Below are positions 43,146 to 52,340 of a stretch of 64,000 nt of DNA, in pieces. The number at the start of each line of letters is the position of its first letter. Position 1 is the stretch's first letter. Origin of the DNA: Streptomyces paradoxus (GTDB lineage: Bacteria > Actinomycetota > Actinomycetes > Streptomycetales > Streptomycetaceae). The position numbers and the translations under genes were made by a program. The stretch lies in the NCBI RefSeq assembly GCF_014202475.1, contig NZ_JACHGV010000002.1, positions 310,001-374,000 on the forward strand, written 5' to 3'. The notes under the pieces were generated by a model that searched no databases, was not told the origin of the DNA, and was given only the letters and a program-made list of their open reading frames with translations.

Positions 43146-44830
43146 ACAGCGCCGAGTGGCACGCCCGGATCGAGTTACGGGGCCGGGTGGCCGGAGCGGG
43201 TTTCCTCATCAGCCCGCGCACGGTCCTGACGTGCGCTCATGTCGTGGGCGACGGCGAGGACCTGGCGGTGACCTTCACCGAGCGGCCCGGCACCCCGTCC
43301 GTGTCCGCCCGGGTCGTCGCGCACGGCGGCTGGGCCGGTGGCGTCACCGACCCCGGCGACCTGGCCGTGCTGGAGCTCGACGGGGAGGTGCCGGTCGCCC
43401 CGGCCGCGCTGGCCCCGGCCGACGCGACGCACGGCACGACGGACCGCAAGCTCGTCGTCTACGGCTTTCCGCGCGGCTTCGACGAGGGCACCCTCACCGA
43501 ATGCCGGGTCACGGCACCGCAGTTGATCCGACGGGAGTGGCTCCAGCTGGAGGCCTGGCACCAGGGCGGCCAGCCCCTGGCCCCCGGCTTCAGCGGGGCC
43601 GCCGTCACCCTGGCCGACACCGGCGAGGTCGTCGGCATGGTCACGGCGGACGCCGGCAAGGGCGAGGTGCGCACCGGCCGGATGATGCCCACCCAGGTCA
43701 TGGCCCGCTACTGGCCGGGCCTGCAGAGCCTGGTCCCCACCTCCGGCCACGCCACCGCCGACCGCGCCCGGCTGCGCGCCCTGGTCGAGAGGGCGGCCCG
43801 CGCGGGCGTCGACTGCGACCCGGTGCGGCTGTACACGGCGGCGGCCGACCCGTTCGACCCTCCGCCGCCCGAGGAGGGGTTCGACTCGCTGTGGTCGGCG
43901 GCCCTGTTCGTGCTGTGCGAACTCGACGGCCCGGGCGCCGCACGGACCGTCGCCCGGTTCGCCGACCGGCTCCAGGACCTGCTGCACACCCCGGCCGTGG
44001 AGCCGTCGGCCCCGGACTGGTCGCCGATCCTCGTCGAACTCGGGCACAGCGGAGCGGGCGACGGCCTGGTCCGGGTGGAGGTGTCCGCGTACAGCGAGGG
44101 ACGGCGCCACCCGGTCGACTCCGGCACGGTCGAGCAGCACCGGCTGCACGCCTACGTCCAGGAGGGGATCGAGGCGGCCTTCCGGTATCTGACGCCCGGC
44201 GCGGACGAGCTGGTCGCGTTCGCGCTGCCCCGGGACTGGCTGGACTGGCCGGTCGACCGCTGGGAGAGCGCCCCGGACGACGACACGCCGCTCGGCTGCG
44301 TCTACCCGCTGGTCGTGACCGACCACGCCCGCCGCAAGGCCAGCACCCGGCACGTGCTGACCCGGACGTGGAAGCGCCTCGACTCCTGGCCGGGCGCCCG
44401 GATGCACCGGGTGGAGTGCGGCATGCCGGAGGAACCCGGGCGGCTGCGGTTGCGGCTGCGGCAGCACGACGCCTGCCTCGCCGGCTTCGGCACCGCCCCG
44501 GCCGCCGCCCGCACCCGGCCCCACTTCGACACCTCGCTCGCCGCGCCCGCCCCGGTGATCGTGTGGTCGCGGGGCGGCTGCGGCTCCGGGCAGGAGGAGT
44601 GCGCCGGGGCGGACGGCTGCACCGGCAAGGCATTCCTCGACGCGCTCGACGCCCACGTCATGGCCGTACCGCCCGCCGAACTCCCGCGCCAGGTCCTCGC
44701 CCTGCGCGAGGAGGCGCTCGCGGAGGAGGACCACTGGGCCCGCGGCATCCAGCTGCTCTGGGACGACCCGCGGGTCTTCACCGACCCGCACGCCGTCACC
44801 GCCGCGCACGCGAGGTCGCCGGTGGCCTGA
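43142..44830 (+). CDS. trypsin-like serine protease with VMAP-C domain
   Basis: The protein has 562 residues. Residues 1-200 are a trypsin-fold protease with all three catalytic residues: His33 in LTCAHVVG, Asp73 in GDLAVLELDG and Ser151 in GFSGAAV. There is no signal peptide, so it should act in the cytoplasm. Residues about 205-555 match the C-terminal domain of vWA-MoxR-associated proteins (VMAP-C), with PILVELGHSG, AFALPRDWLDWPVDRW and the closing WARGIQLLWDDP. In such systems the protease is the likely effector. Codon 12 is TTA (43175-43177), the only one seen in the cluster, which would restrict translation to cells with active bldA tRNA. Confidence 0.88.
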   Translation: MNSAEWHARIELRGRVAGAGFLISPRTVLTCAHVVGDGEDLAVTFTERPGTPSVSARVVAHGGWAGGVTDPGDLAVLELDGEVPVAPAALAPADATHGTTDRKLVVYGFPRGFDEGTLTECRVTAPQLIRREWLQLEAWHQGGQPLAPGFSGAAVTLADTGEVVGMVTADAGKGEVRTGRMMPTQVMARYWPGLQSLVPTSGHATADRARLRALVERAARAGVDCDPVRLYTAAADPFDPPPPEEGFDSLWSAALFVLCELDGPGAARTVARFADRLQDLLHTPAVEPSAPDWSPILVELGHSGAGDGLVRVEVSAYSEGRRHPVDSGTVEQHRLHAYVQEGIEAAFRYLTPGADELVAFALPRDWLDWPVDRWESAPDDDTPLGCVYPLVVTDHARRKASTRHVLTRTWKRLDSWPGARMHRVECGMPEEPGRLRLRLRQHDACLAGFGTAPAAARTRPHFDTSLAAPAPVIVWSRGGCGSGQEECAGADGCTGKAFLDALDAHVMAVPPAELPRQVLALREEALAEEDHWARGIQLLWDDPRVFTDPHAVTAAHARSPVA

Positions 44831-44893
44831 CCCGCCCGCAGCCACTCCCCCCAGAGACACCCGCACGAAAACGGAGAGCGGAGACCACTTTCC

Positions 44894-45901
44894 ATGCCGC
44901 ACTGGTCCGTCTACACCGGCCGGAACGAGCCGCACGACGGCATCGACGACCTGCCCGCCCCGCCGCCCTGGCGTGCCTTCGACGGCGGGCCCGCCCTGCC
45001 GCCGCCGCAGGACGGCGACGACGCGACGGCCGTCTCCCCCGACCGCGTGCACCGGGCGAAGTCGTACGTCGCCACCGAGGAGAGCGTCCGGCTCGTCAAC
45101 GCCGCGCTCTGCCTGCGCCGCCCGCTGCTCGTCACCGGCCCGCCGGGCACCGGCAAGTCCTCCCTCGCCTACGCGGTGGCGCGCGAGCTGCGGCTCGGCC
45201 CGGTGCTGCGCTGGAACATCACCAGCCGCAGCTCGCTGGCCGACGGCCTCTACCAGTACGACCCGCTGTCCCGGCTGTACGCGGCCCGGCAGGCGCGGGA
45301 GGAACGGGGCGGTGTCGAGGACCACCTGCGTCTCGGCCCGCTCGGCACGGCCCTGCTCCCCTACGACCGGCCCCGCGCCCTGCTCGTCGACGAGATCGAC
45401 AAGAGCGACCTCGACCTGCCGAACGACCTGCTGAACGTCCTGGAGGAGGGCCAGTACGAGATCCCGGAACTGGTGCGTGCCGCCCGGCACTCCGGCGCCG
45501 GCGCGGCCGAGGTGCTCGCCGACGGCACGGACACCCCGGTGGCCGTCCGCCGCGGCCGGGTCCGCTGCCGGGCGTTTCCGTTCGTCGTGCTGACCAGCAA
45601 CGGGGAGCGCGAGTTCCCGCCCGCCTTCCTGCGCCGCTGCGTCCGGCTGAAGCTGCGCCGCCCCGGCCGGGACCAGCTCACCCACATCGTCCGGGCCCAT
45701 CTGGACACGCCGGGCGGGGACGCGGACCGTCTGATCACCCGCTTTCTGGAGCGGGCCTCCGGCGGCGAACTGGCCACCGACCAGCTGCTGAACGCCCTCT
45801 ACCTCACGGGAGTGGCCGGCCTGGACGCCGAGTCCCGCGACGACCTCGCCGAGCAGCTGATGCCGTACCTCAGCGCGACGGCCGACGGCGATGGCTTCTG
45901 A
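44894..45901 (+). CDS. MoxR-type AAA+ ATPase of the VMAP system
   Basis: The protein has 335 residues and starts at ATG 44894. Walker A is GPPGTGKSS (Lys88), Walker B is LLVDEIDK (Asp166-Glu167), sensor 1 is LTSNGER and the arginine finger lies in PAFLRRCVRL. A C-terminal helical lid follows. MoxR proteins remodel partner complexes with vWA proteins; here the partners are the VMAP protease upstream and the large SAV_2336-type protein, whose start overlaps this gene by 11 bases. Confidence 0.92.
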   Translation: MPHWSVYTGRNEPHDGIDDLPAPPPWRAFDGGPALPPPQDGDDATAVSPDRVHRAKSYVATEESVRLVNAALCLRRPLLVTGPPGTGKSSLAYAVARELRLGPVLRWNITSRSSLADGLYQYDPLSRLYAARQAREERGGVEDHLRLGPLGTALLPYDRPRALLVDEIDKSDLDLPNDLLNVLEEGQYEIPELVRAARHSGAGAAEVLADGTDTPVAVRRGRVRCRAFPFVVLTSNGEREFPPAFLRRCVRLKLRRPGRDQLTHIVRAHLDTPGGDADRLITRFLERASGGELATDQLLNALYLTGVAGLDAESRDDLAEQLMPYLSATADGDGF

Positions 45902-48900
45902 GGCCTCACCCGGGCCGTCCCCGGTCGCCCGGCTGCAGGCGGCCCTGTCGGCGGCGGGTGCCGCTCCGACGCCGCGCGAGATCGCCGAACTGCTGTGGCT
46001 GGCCGGGCAGCTGGAGCAGCCGTCCGGCGAACCCGGGAACGGCCGGCCGGCCGTTCCGGAGGCTCCCGTTCCCGAGGCGCCTGCTCCCGGCCCGGAGGAG
46101 CCGGCCCCCGCCGCCCCCGGACCACCGCGGTCCGCCGAGCCTCCCGCGGCGGCCACCCCCGGCCGCGTCCCGCTCCGCCTCCCCGCCCCGCGCTCCCCGG
46201 ACCGCCCGGCCCACCACTCCGGCGGCGGGCCGCCCCTGCTCGCGCCCGCGCCCCCGATGCTGCCCCACCCCCTGGCGCTCCAGCGCGCCCTGCGTCCGCT
46301 CCAGCGCAAGGTGCCCTCGCCGCATCTGCGCCTGCTGGACGAACGGGCGACGGCCGACCGGATCGCGCGCCTCGGCGCCCACCCGGACGTGTGGTTCCCC
46401 GTGCTGCGGCCGGCGCCCGACCGCTGGCTGCGCCTGAACCTCGTGCACGACACCGGCCCGACCATGCCGGTCTGGCGCCCCCTGGTGAGCGAACTGCACA
46501 CGGCGCTCGCCCAGTCGGGCATCTTCCGCACGGTCACCCTGCACCCGGCCACGCCCGACGGCCGGGCCCGCCAGGTCCCCGTCCTCGACGACGGCCGCAC
46601 GGCCACCCTCGTCGTCAGCGACTGCATGGGACCGCAGTGGCGTCCGGGCGAGGCGGGCGAGCGCTGGTTCCGCACCCTGCGGCAGTGGGCCCACCACATG
46701 CCGCTCGCCGTGGTCCAGCCCCTCCCCGAACACCTCTGGCCCACCACGGCGTTGCCCGCCGAGCCGGGCCTGCTGACGTCCCCGTCCACCGCGGCCCCCT
46801 CGGCGGCCCTCGCGTTCACCCCGTACGACGCGACGGCAGCGCCCCCGGACCGGGCCCTGCCGCTGCCGGTCCTGGAACCGGGCGCCCCCTGGCTCGCCCA
46901 CTGGGCGGCCCTGATCGCCGACCCGGGCGGCGCCCGGACCCCGGGCGCGGCGGCCTGGCTGCCGCCGGCACCGGCACCGCCCGCCGAGCCCACCCCCGAC
47001 ATCACCACCGCCTCCCCCGAGGACCTGGTCCTGCGCTTCCGCGCGACCGCGTCCCCGGAGGCCTTCCGCCTCGCCGGGCATCTCGCGCTGGCGGTCCCCT
47101 CGGTCCCGGTGATGCGCCTCGTCCAGCGCACCCTGGAGCGCGACCCGCGTCCCCAGCACCTGGCCGAGGTCATCCTCAGCGGCATGCTCACCTCCGCGCC
47201 CGGCCCGCCCGGCTCCTACGCGTTCCGGCCCGGCGTACGGGAGTTGCTGCTGCGTTCCCTGCCCCGCACGGCCCGCGGCCGGACCCGGGAGTTCCTCGAA
47301 CGGGTCGGGGGGCTCATCGACGAGCGGGCCGGGCTCGCGGCCGGGGAGTTCCGGGCCGAGACGGACGGCGGGAAGGGCGGCTCCGGCCCGGCGTTCGCGA
47401 CGGTCAGCGAGGAGACCGTGCGGCGGCTGGGCGGGGAGGTGCTGTTCGCGGGGCGCTACCGGCTGACCGGGCGGCGCGACTGGGAGGGGCACGTGTCCCG
47501 GGCCGTGGACGTCCGCACCGACCGGCAGGTGATCGTGCGCCGGTACCGTCCGCAGTCCGCCCCCCAGGAACGGTTCCTGAGCCAGGCGCGGGCGCTGTCC
47601 GGAGTGGACGATCCGCATGTGGTGAAGGTGCTCGACTTCGGGGTGGAGGACGACGCGCCCTACCTGGTGACGGAGTTCGTGGACGGCCTGACGGTCTCCG
47701 AAGTGCTCTCGGGCATCACCTTCCCGGCCTTCGCCCGCCTGGTGTGCCAGGGCATGGCAGGGCTGGAGGCCCTGCACGCGCGCGGTCTGGTGCGCGGGGA
47801 GCGCGGGCCGGCCGGCCTGCTGCTGCGCCCCGACGGCACGGTGCTGCTCAGCCGGATCGCCCTCGGCGAGGAGTCCCGGGACAAGGACCCCGAGGCGGAC
47901 GTCGCGGAGTTCCGGTGGCTGCTCAAGCAGCTGAGCGCCGACGCGCAGGTGCCCGCCGAGCACCGGGAGCTGCTCGATCTGATCGACCGCCACGAACTCC
48001 CCGAAGCCGCAGCCTACGCCGCCCGTCTGCCCGCCGTGTGGCCACCGCCGCGCTCCTTCACCCTGCTGGGTCCCCTGCGCATCAGCGCCGGCGCGGAACC
48101 CGTGGAACCGCCCTCCCCGGAGGCCCAGGCGCTGCTGTGCATGCTGCTCCTGCGGCACGGCCGGCGCGTGCCCCACGCCGAACTGGCCCGCGGGCTGTGG
48201 GAGGACTCCCTGCCGGAGAGGGAGGCCGCCCGCCGTCTGGAGGCCCTGGCGGCGGAGGTCCGGCAGGTGCTGCCGGACGGCGGGCTCGTCGCCCTCTCCC
48301 ACTCGTACGCCCTGCACGTGCCCGACGTGTACGTCGACGTGCTGCACTGCGAGCAGCTCCTCGCGGGTGACCCCGCCGACCCCCGGCGCGCCCTCGGCCT
48401 CTGGTACGGCGACCCCCTCGACGGCGTCCCGGGCCCGGCCGCCGCGGCCGCCCGGGAGCGTCTGCGCACCCTCAAGGAGGATCTGGAGTCCGGTGCGGAG
48501 GCCCCCGCCCCCACGATCCTCTTCGAGGCCGACGACCTCACCGGCCACCCCGAGGCCCGCATCACCCTCGAGTACGCGGTGCACGAGATGCTCACCCGCG
48601 GCGCGCTCGCCCCCCACCAGTTCGACGTGCGCGTCCGCGGCGGCGGCTACGACGTGCACACCCGGCCCGGTACCTACCTCCTCCCCGTCCTGGCCGCCGT
48701 CCTGCGCGGCCTGCCCGAGGTCCTCACCGGGCTCGCGGACCCGCCGCCCCTGACCGTCACGTTCTGGGACCGGCCCGGCCCGCCGCCCGAGCCGCCGCGC
48801 GTGCCCGCCGACCTCCAGGTGATCGTCTCCCCGGACCTCTACGAGCAGTTCGCCGCGAGCTCCGCCGCCCAGGGCCCCCAGCGCTTCCAGCCCCTCTTCC

Positions 48901-50165
48901 AGGACGGCGCCACGGACACCCCGCCCGTCGCCTGGTACTGCCCGCTGTCCCCCGCCACGGCCCCGGAGCCCGGGGCCCGCGACCTGGTGCAGGGCCCCTT
49001 CATCACCCGCGACCTGCGCCGGCTCGGCATACCGGCCCCGGGCCGCACGGCCGTCGTCCACACCCGGCCCGACGGCCCGCTGACCCTCCTCGACCCCGCC
49101 CGGCCGCACGGCGACCGGCGGCCGGGGCTCGTGACGTACTACGAGGTGGACCTCACCACGCACCAGTCCCACCACCGGGTCTCGCTGCCCAGTTCGGGCA
49201 AGGGCGCCTTCGCCGCCGCGGTCGAGCTGTCCTGGCATGTGGAGGACCCCGTCGCGTTCGTGCGGGCCGAGACCGGCCGGGTGTCCGAGGTGCTGCTCGA
49301 CCACCTGCTGGAGGAGGCGGCCCGCATCACCCGGAGGCATCCGCTGCGCAGGGCGGGTGCCGCCCAGCGGGCGGTCAACACCGGGCTGCGCCACTGGCCG
49401 GTGCCCGGGCTGTCGGTGACGGCGTCGGTGCAACTGGACCGGGAGGGCGCGACCCTGCCCGAACCGCGGGGGGCCGCTGCCGCGCAGCTCCCGCTGCCGC
49501 GGCTCCTCGGCGAGACCGAGACGGTCCTGGTCGGTTTCGACGGCCCGATGGCCCGCCTGTTCTCGGCGAGCACCGCGCGCGAGGCCGTGCTCGGCCTGCT
49601 CGCCCTCGTCGACGAGCACCGCGGCCCGCGGCACGCCCTGCCCGGCGCGGTGCGGGAGACGTTCACCCATCCGCTGGACGTGCTCCGGGCCTTCGCGCGG
49701 GACCCGCTGGGGCCGCTGCTGCGGGAGCGTCTGGACGAGCTCGAACTCCGGGCGGTGCCGCACGCGCCGGCGACGCACAACTCCGCGCCGCTGGTCCGCA
49801 CCCTGCACGCCTCCGGCCGCCGCGTCTGTGTGATCACGGACGTCTGCGCCGAGGCCGTACCCCGCTACCTGCGGCCCTACGGCGCCCTGCCCCTGGCCGG
49901 CGTCCACGGACGCGCGGAGGACCTGGCCCTGCTCACCCCGCACCCGGACTGCATGCTGCGCGCCCTCGAGGCCTGCGACGGGTCCGCGTCGACGGGCCTG
50001 GTGATCGGTTCCACGGTCCCCGAGCTGGCCGCCGCCCAGCGGGCCGGGCTGCGCTTCGTCGGCCTCGCCCGCAACGCCACCACCGACCGGCAGCTGCGCG
50101 AGGCCGGCTGCGAGACCACGGTGACGTCCCTCGCGACGCTGCTGGAGGCCGCGCGCTCCCTGTGA
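45891..50165 (+). CDS. giant SAV_2336-type protein with degenerate kinase, SARP-like and HAD-like domains
   Basis: The protein has 1424 residues and starts at ATG 45891 inside the end of the MoxR gene. A proline-rich segment precedes a SAV_2336-type domain (about 130-500) with NLVHDTGPTMPVWRPL and VVSDCMGPQW, likely a degenerate vWA domain. Residues about 517-715 have the protein-kinase fold without its catalytic residues: Arg550 for the ATP lysine, RGE (635-637) for HRD, SRI (654-656) for DFG. Residues about 720-870 resemble a winged-helix/BTAD SARP module. Residues about 1080-1205 resemble an SPFH domain. The last 215 residues are HAD-like, but the nucleophile Asp is Gly1215. It is probably a scaffold or sensor rather than an enzyme. 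Confidence 0.8.
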   Translation: MASEASPGPSPVARLQAALSAAGAAPTPREIAELLWLAGQLEQPSGEPGNGRPAVPEAPVPEAPAPGPEEPAPAAPGPPRSAEPPAAATPGRVPLRLPAPRSPDRPAHHSGGGPPLLAPAPPMLPHPLALQRALRPLQRKVPSPHLRLLDERATADRIARLGAHPDVWFPVLRPAPDRWLRLNLVHDTGPTMPVWRPLVSELHTALAQSGIFRTVTLHPATPDGRARQVPVLDDGRTATLVVSDCMGPQWRPGEAGERWFRTLRQWAHHMPLAVVQPLPEHLWPTTALPAEPGLLTSPSTAAPSAALAFTPYDATAAPPDRALPLPVLEPGAPWLAHWAALIADPGGARTPGAAAWLPPAPAPPAEPTPDITTASPEDLVLRFRATASPEAFRLAGHLALAVPSVPVMRLVQRTLERDPRPQHLAEVILSGMLTSAPGPPGSYAFRPGVRELLLRSLPRTARGRTREFLERVGGLIDERAGLAAGEFRAETDGGKGGSGPAFATVSEETVRRLGGEVLFAGRYRLTGRRDWEGHVSRAVDVRTDRQVIVRRYRPQSAPQERFLSQARALSGVDDPHVVKVLDFGVEDDAPYLVTEFVDGLTVSEVLSGITFPAFARLVCQGMAGLEALHARGLVRGERGPAGLLLRPDGTVLLSRIALGEESRDKDPEADVAEFRWLLKQLSADAQVPAEHRELLDLIDRHELPEAAAYAARLPAVWPPPRSFTLLGPLRISAGAEPVEPPSPEAQALLCMLLLRHGRRVPHAELARGLWEDSLPEREAARRLEALAAEVRQVLPDGGLVALSHSYALHVPDVYVDVLHCEQLLAGDPADPRRALGLWYGDPLDGVPGPAAAAARERLRTLKEDLESGAEAPAPTILFEADDLTGHPEARITLEYAVHEMLTRGALAPHQFDVRVRGGGYDVHTRPGTYLLPVLAAVLRGLPEVLTGLADPPPLTVTFWDRPGPPPEPPRVPADLQVIVSPDLYEQFAASSAAQGPQRFQPLFQDGATDTPPVAWYCPLSPATAPEPGARDLVQGPFITRDLRRLGIPAPGRTAVVHTRPDGPLTLLDPARPHGDRRPGLVTYYEVDLTTHQSHHRVSLPSSGKGAFAAAVELSWHVEDPVAFVRAETGRVSEVLLDHLLEEAARITRRHPLRRAGAAQRAVNTGLRHWPVPGLSVTASVQLDREGATLPEPRGAAAAQLPLPRLLGETETVLVGFDGPMARLFSASTAREAVLGLLALVDEHRGPRHALPGAVRETFTHPLDVLRAFARDPLGPLLRERLDELELRAVPHAPATHNSAPLVRTLHASGRRVCVITDVCAEAVPRYLRPYGALPLAGVHGRAEDLALLTPHPDCMLRALEACDGSASTGLVIGSTVPELAAAQRAGLRFVGLARNATTDRQLREAGCETTVTSLATLLEAARSL

Positions 50166-50189
50166 CCGAACACCGAAACCCCCGTTCGG
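50166..50189 (+). terminator. possible hairpin after the conflict-system operon
   Basis: CCGAAC and GTTCGG pair across a 12-base loop immediately after the stop of the giant gene. The stem is short, so this is a weak terminator candidate. Confidence 0.35.
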
Positions 50190-50250
50190 CGGCGCCCCGC
50201 CCGGCCCCCCACGAAAGGCGGCCCGGCCGCCTCCCGCGCAGGATGCGAAG

Positions 50251-50316
50251 GAGGCCCGCCACCCGGCGGACCCACGTCTGCGAGGCCCGCCACCTGGCGG
50301 CCCCCCACGGTCTGCG
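50251..50316 (+). repeat. 32-35 bp tandem duplication in the mbl leader
   Basis: Two adjacent copies begin GAGGCCCGCCACC at 50251 and 50282 and both end TCTGCG; they differ by a few bases and three insertions. Each copy contains a small CCGCC/GGCGG stem. They lie in the leader of the mreB-like gene, ending 18 bases before its start, and may affect its mRNA structure. Confidence 0.65.
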
Positions 50317-50334
50317 CTCTCGGGAGGACCTGCC

Positions 50335-51372
50335 ATGACCGCCAGTCTGGAGCAGTTGCGCCGCTGCCACTTCGCCGTCGACCTGGGGGCGGCCCGCACA
50401 CGCGTCTACGTCAAGGGCGCCGGGCTCGTCGTCGACCAGCCGTCCGCCGCCGCCGTGAACACCCGCACCGGCGCGCTGATCGCGGTCGGTGAGCTCGCCG
50501 AGAAGATGACGGGCCGCACCCCGCACTACATCAGGGTGGTCCGGCCGGTCTCCGGCGGCACCGTCGTCGACATCGAGATGGCGCAGCGCATGCTGCGGCA
50601 CCTGCTCGGTGACAAGATGCGCCGCGCGCTGCGCCGCAAGGCGATCCTGCGCGCCGCGGCCTGCACCCCGCACGCCGCCGACCCGCTGGCCCAGCGCGCC
50701 GCGATCGAGACGCTGGTCGGTCTCGGGGCCCGCAAGGTGGAACTGGTCGACACGCTGATCGCCGCCGCCATCGGCTGCGGGCTGCCCGTGGAGCAGCCCG
50801 AGGCCACGATGATCATGGTGTGCGGGGCGGCCGCCACGCAGGTGGCCGTGCTGTCCCTCGGCTCGATCGTCACCGCCGAGCGCATCCCGGTCGGCGGCGA
50901 GGCCGTCGACCACGCGATCGTGCAGCACCTGCGCCACGAGCACGAGCTGATGCTGCCGAGCCAGTCGGTACGGCCCTTGCAGCTGGCCCTGTCGGGCAAC
51001 GGCCTCACCGCGCAGGGCCCGGCCTCGACGGAGATCCATGGCCGGGACGTCGCCACGGGCCTGGCCCGCTCCGTCCAGGTCGACACCGCGGCCGTCCGGG
51101 ACGCCATCCAGGCGCCGCTCACCGCGATCCTGGACGGCATCGGCAAGGTACTGCGGGGCTGCCCGCCCGACCTGGTCGCCGACCTGGCCGACCGGGGGAT
51201 CATGATGGTCGGCGGCAGTGCCCTGCTGCCGGGCCTGGACCAGATGCTGCGGCAGGCGACGGGCATGCCGGTGCACATCGCCGAGCGTCCGGACGTGTGC
51301 GCCGTGCAGGGTCTCGGCGCGATGCTGGAGGGCAGGATCACGCCGCTGGCGCTGGACCCGCTGGGCACCTGA
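50335..51372 (+). CDS. mbl: MreB-like actin homologue
   Basis: This cytoskeletal ATPase of 345 residues is involved in cell-wall placement; in Streptomyces, MreB-type proteins act mainly in spore-wall assembly. The start ATG 50335 follows GGGAGG. The actin-fold motifs are recognisable: HFAVDLGAARTRVYV (phosphate 1), IPVGGEAVDHAIVQHL, and IMMVGGSALLPGLDQML (adenosine loop). The phosphate-1 loop reads DLGAAR instead of the usual DLGTAN, so nucleotide handling may differ from standard MreB. Mbl is preferred over MreB because no mreC/mreD genes follow and because of the neighbouring matB region. Confidence 0.82.
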   Translation: MTASLEQLRRCHFAVDLGAARTRVYVKGAGLVVDQPSAAAVNTRTGALIAVGELAEKMTGRTPHYIRVVRPVSGGTVVDIEMAQRMLRHLLGDKMRRALRRKAILRAAACTPHAADPLAQRAAIETLVGLGARKVELVDTLIAAAIGCGLPVEQPEATMIMVCGAAATQVAVLSLGSIVTAERIPVGGEAVDHAIVQHLRHEHELMLPSQSVRPLQLALSGNGLTAQGPASTEIHGRDVATGLARSVQVDTAAVRDAIQAPLTAILDGIGKVLRGCPPDLVADLADRGIMMVGGSALLPGLDQMLRQATGMPVHIAERPDVCAVQGLGAMLEGRITPLALDPLGT

Positions 51373-51386
51373 GCGTCAGAGGCAGG

Positions 51387-52340
51387 TCAGCGGGCGAACC
51401 AGCAGCGCACGGTCGTCCCGCTGTCGCCCCGGTGCAGCCGCACCAGGTCGGCGATCAGGTTGACCAGCAGGATCCCGCGCCCGCCGCGCTGGTCGCGGGG
51501 CACGGGCCGGCGTCCGGCCAGGACGTCCGCGAGGTGCCCGTCGTCGCGGACCTCGCACACCACGTACCCGTCCTCTGCCCAGACGCGCAGCACGCCCGAA
51601 CCGCCGCCGTGCACCACGCTGTTGGTGGTGAGCTCGGCCGTGGCGAGGGCCAGGTCGTCCAGCTTCACACCGACGAGGCCGAGCCGCGCGCCCTCCCCGA
51701 CGGCCACGTGCCGGGCGTGGGGCAGGGAGTCGGAGTCGAAGGCGAAAGTCAGCGCCTCCTGCACGGGCGGCAGCGGCTCGTTGTAGCGGGTGACGACGTC
51801 CTCGGGGGCGTACGTGTCGCTCTCGCGCTCCGCCCGGGAGCCGGGGTGGATGACGGTGGGGTGGGTGGCGTGGGCGTCGGCGACGACGTGCTCGGGCAGC
51901 CGCGCGACGTCGTACGGGCACAGGATCGTCACCATGCGGCCCCGGAAGGCGGCGTTGATGAGCGCCTCGTGCTGGGCGCAGGCCGCGTACTCGGTGTCGG
52001 AGCGGCCGGCCCAGATGGGCTCGCCGATGATGCGCACCCGGCGGCCGGCCGGCTGGACGTCGGCGAAGGCGCGCAGCACGCCGGGGATGATCCGCCCCGG
52101 GTTGCGTCCGGCCTCGCGCATGTCCAGGAGCCGCACGGCGGTGGCGTCATCGCCCAGCGCGTCCCGGATCAGGGCGAGGTTCTTGCCGGGGACGGCGACG
52201 GCCACCGGTTCTCCGGCCTCCAGCCCCTCGCGTACGAAGGGCAGGGTGCCGTCGAGGTAGTCCTGTTCGTCCCGGTAGAAGAGCGCGGGGTGGACGAAGG
52301 GGTCGAGGGGCCCGAAGGGCTCGGTGACCGTGCTGGTCAT
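51387..52340 (-). CDS. RsbA-type anti-sigma factor: MEDS sensor plus HATPase domain
   Basis: The protein has 317 residues and starts at ATG 52340, overlapping the STAS gene stop (ATGA). Residues about 10-180 form a MEDS sensor domain (HPALFYRDEQDYLDGTLPFV, later TILCPYDVARLP). Residues about 200-317 are an anti-sigma HATPase: LATAELTTNSVVHGG with the ATP-binding Asn, then VRDDG and GRGILLVNLIADLV. Such proteins hold back sigma factors or STAS antagonists in the stress network by binding or phosphorylation. The STAS partner is encoded immediately upstream. Confidence 0.88.
   Translation of the reverse strand: MTSTVTEPFGPLDPFVHPALFYRDEQDYLDGTLPFVREGLEAGEPVAVAVPGKNLALIRDALGDDATAVRLLDMREAGRNPGRIIPGVLRAFADVQPAGRRVRIIGEPIWAGRSDTEYAACAQHEALINAAFRGRMVTILCPYDVARLPEHVVADAHATHPTVIHPGSRAERESDTYAPEDVVTRYNEPLPPVQEALTFAFDSDSLPHARHVAVGEGARLGLVGVKLDDLALATAELTTNSVVHGGGSGVLRVWAEDGYVVCEVRDDGHLADVLAGRRPVPRDQRGGRGILLVNLIADLVRLHRGDSGTTVRCWFAR

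Noticed and set aside
43175..50399. Two minus-strand frames of over 1300 codons opposite the conflict-system genes
   Set aside because: Arg/Gly/Ala-rich shadows; the plus strand has the triad, Walker motifs and coupled starts.
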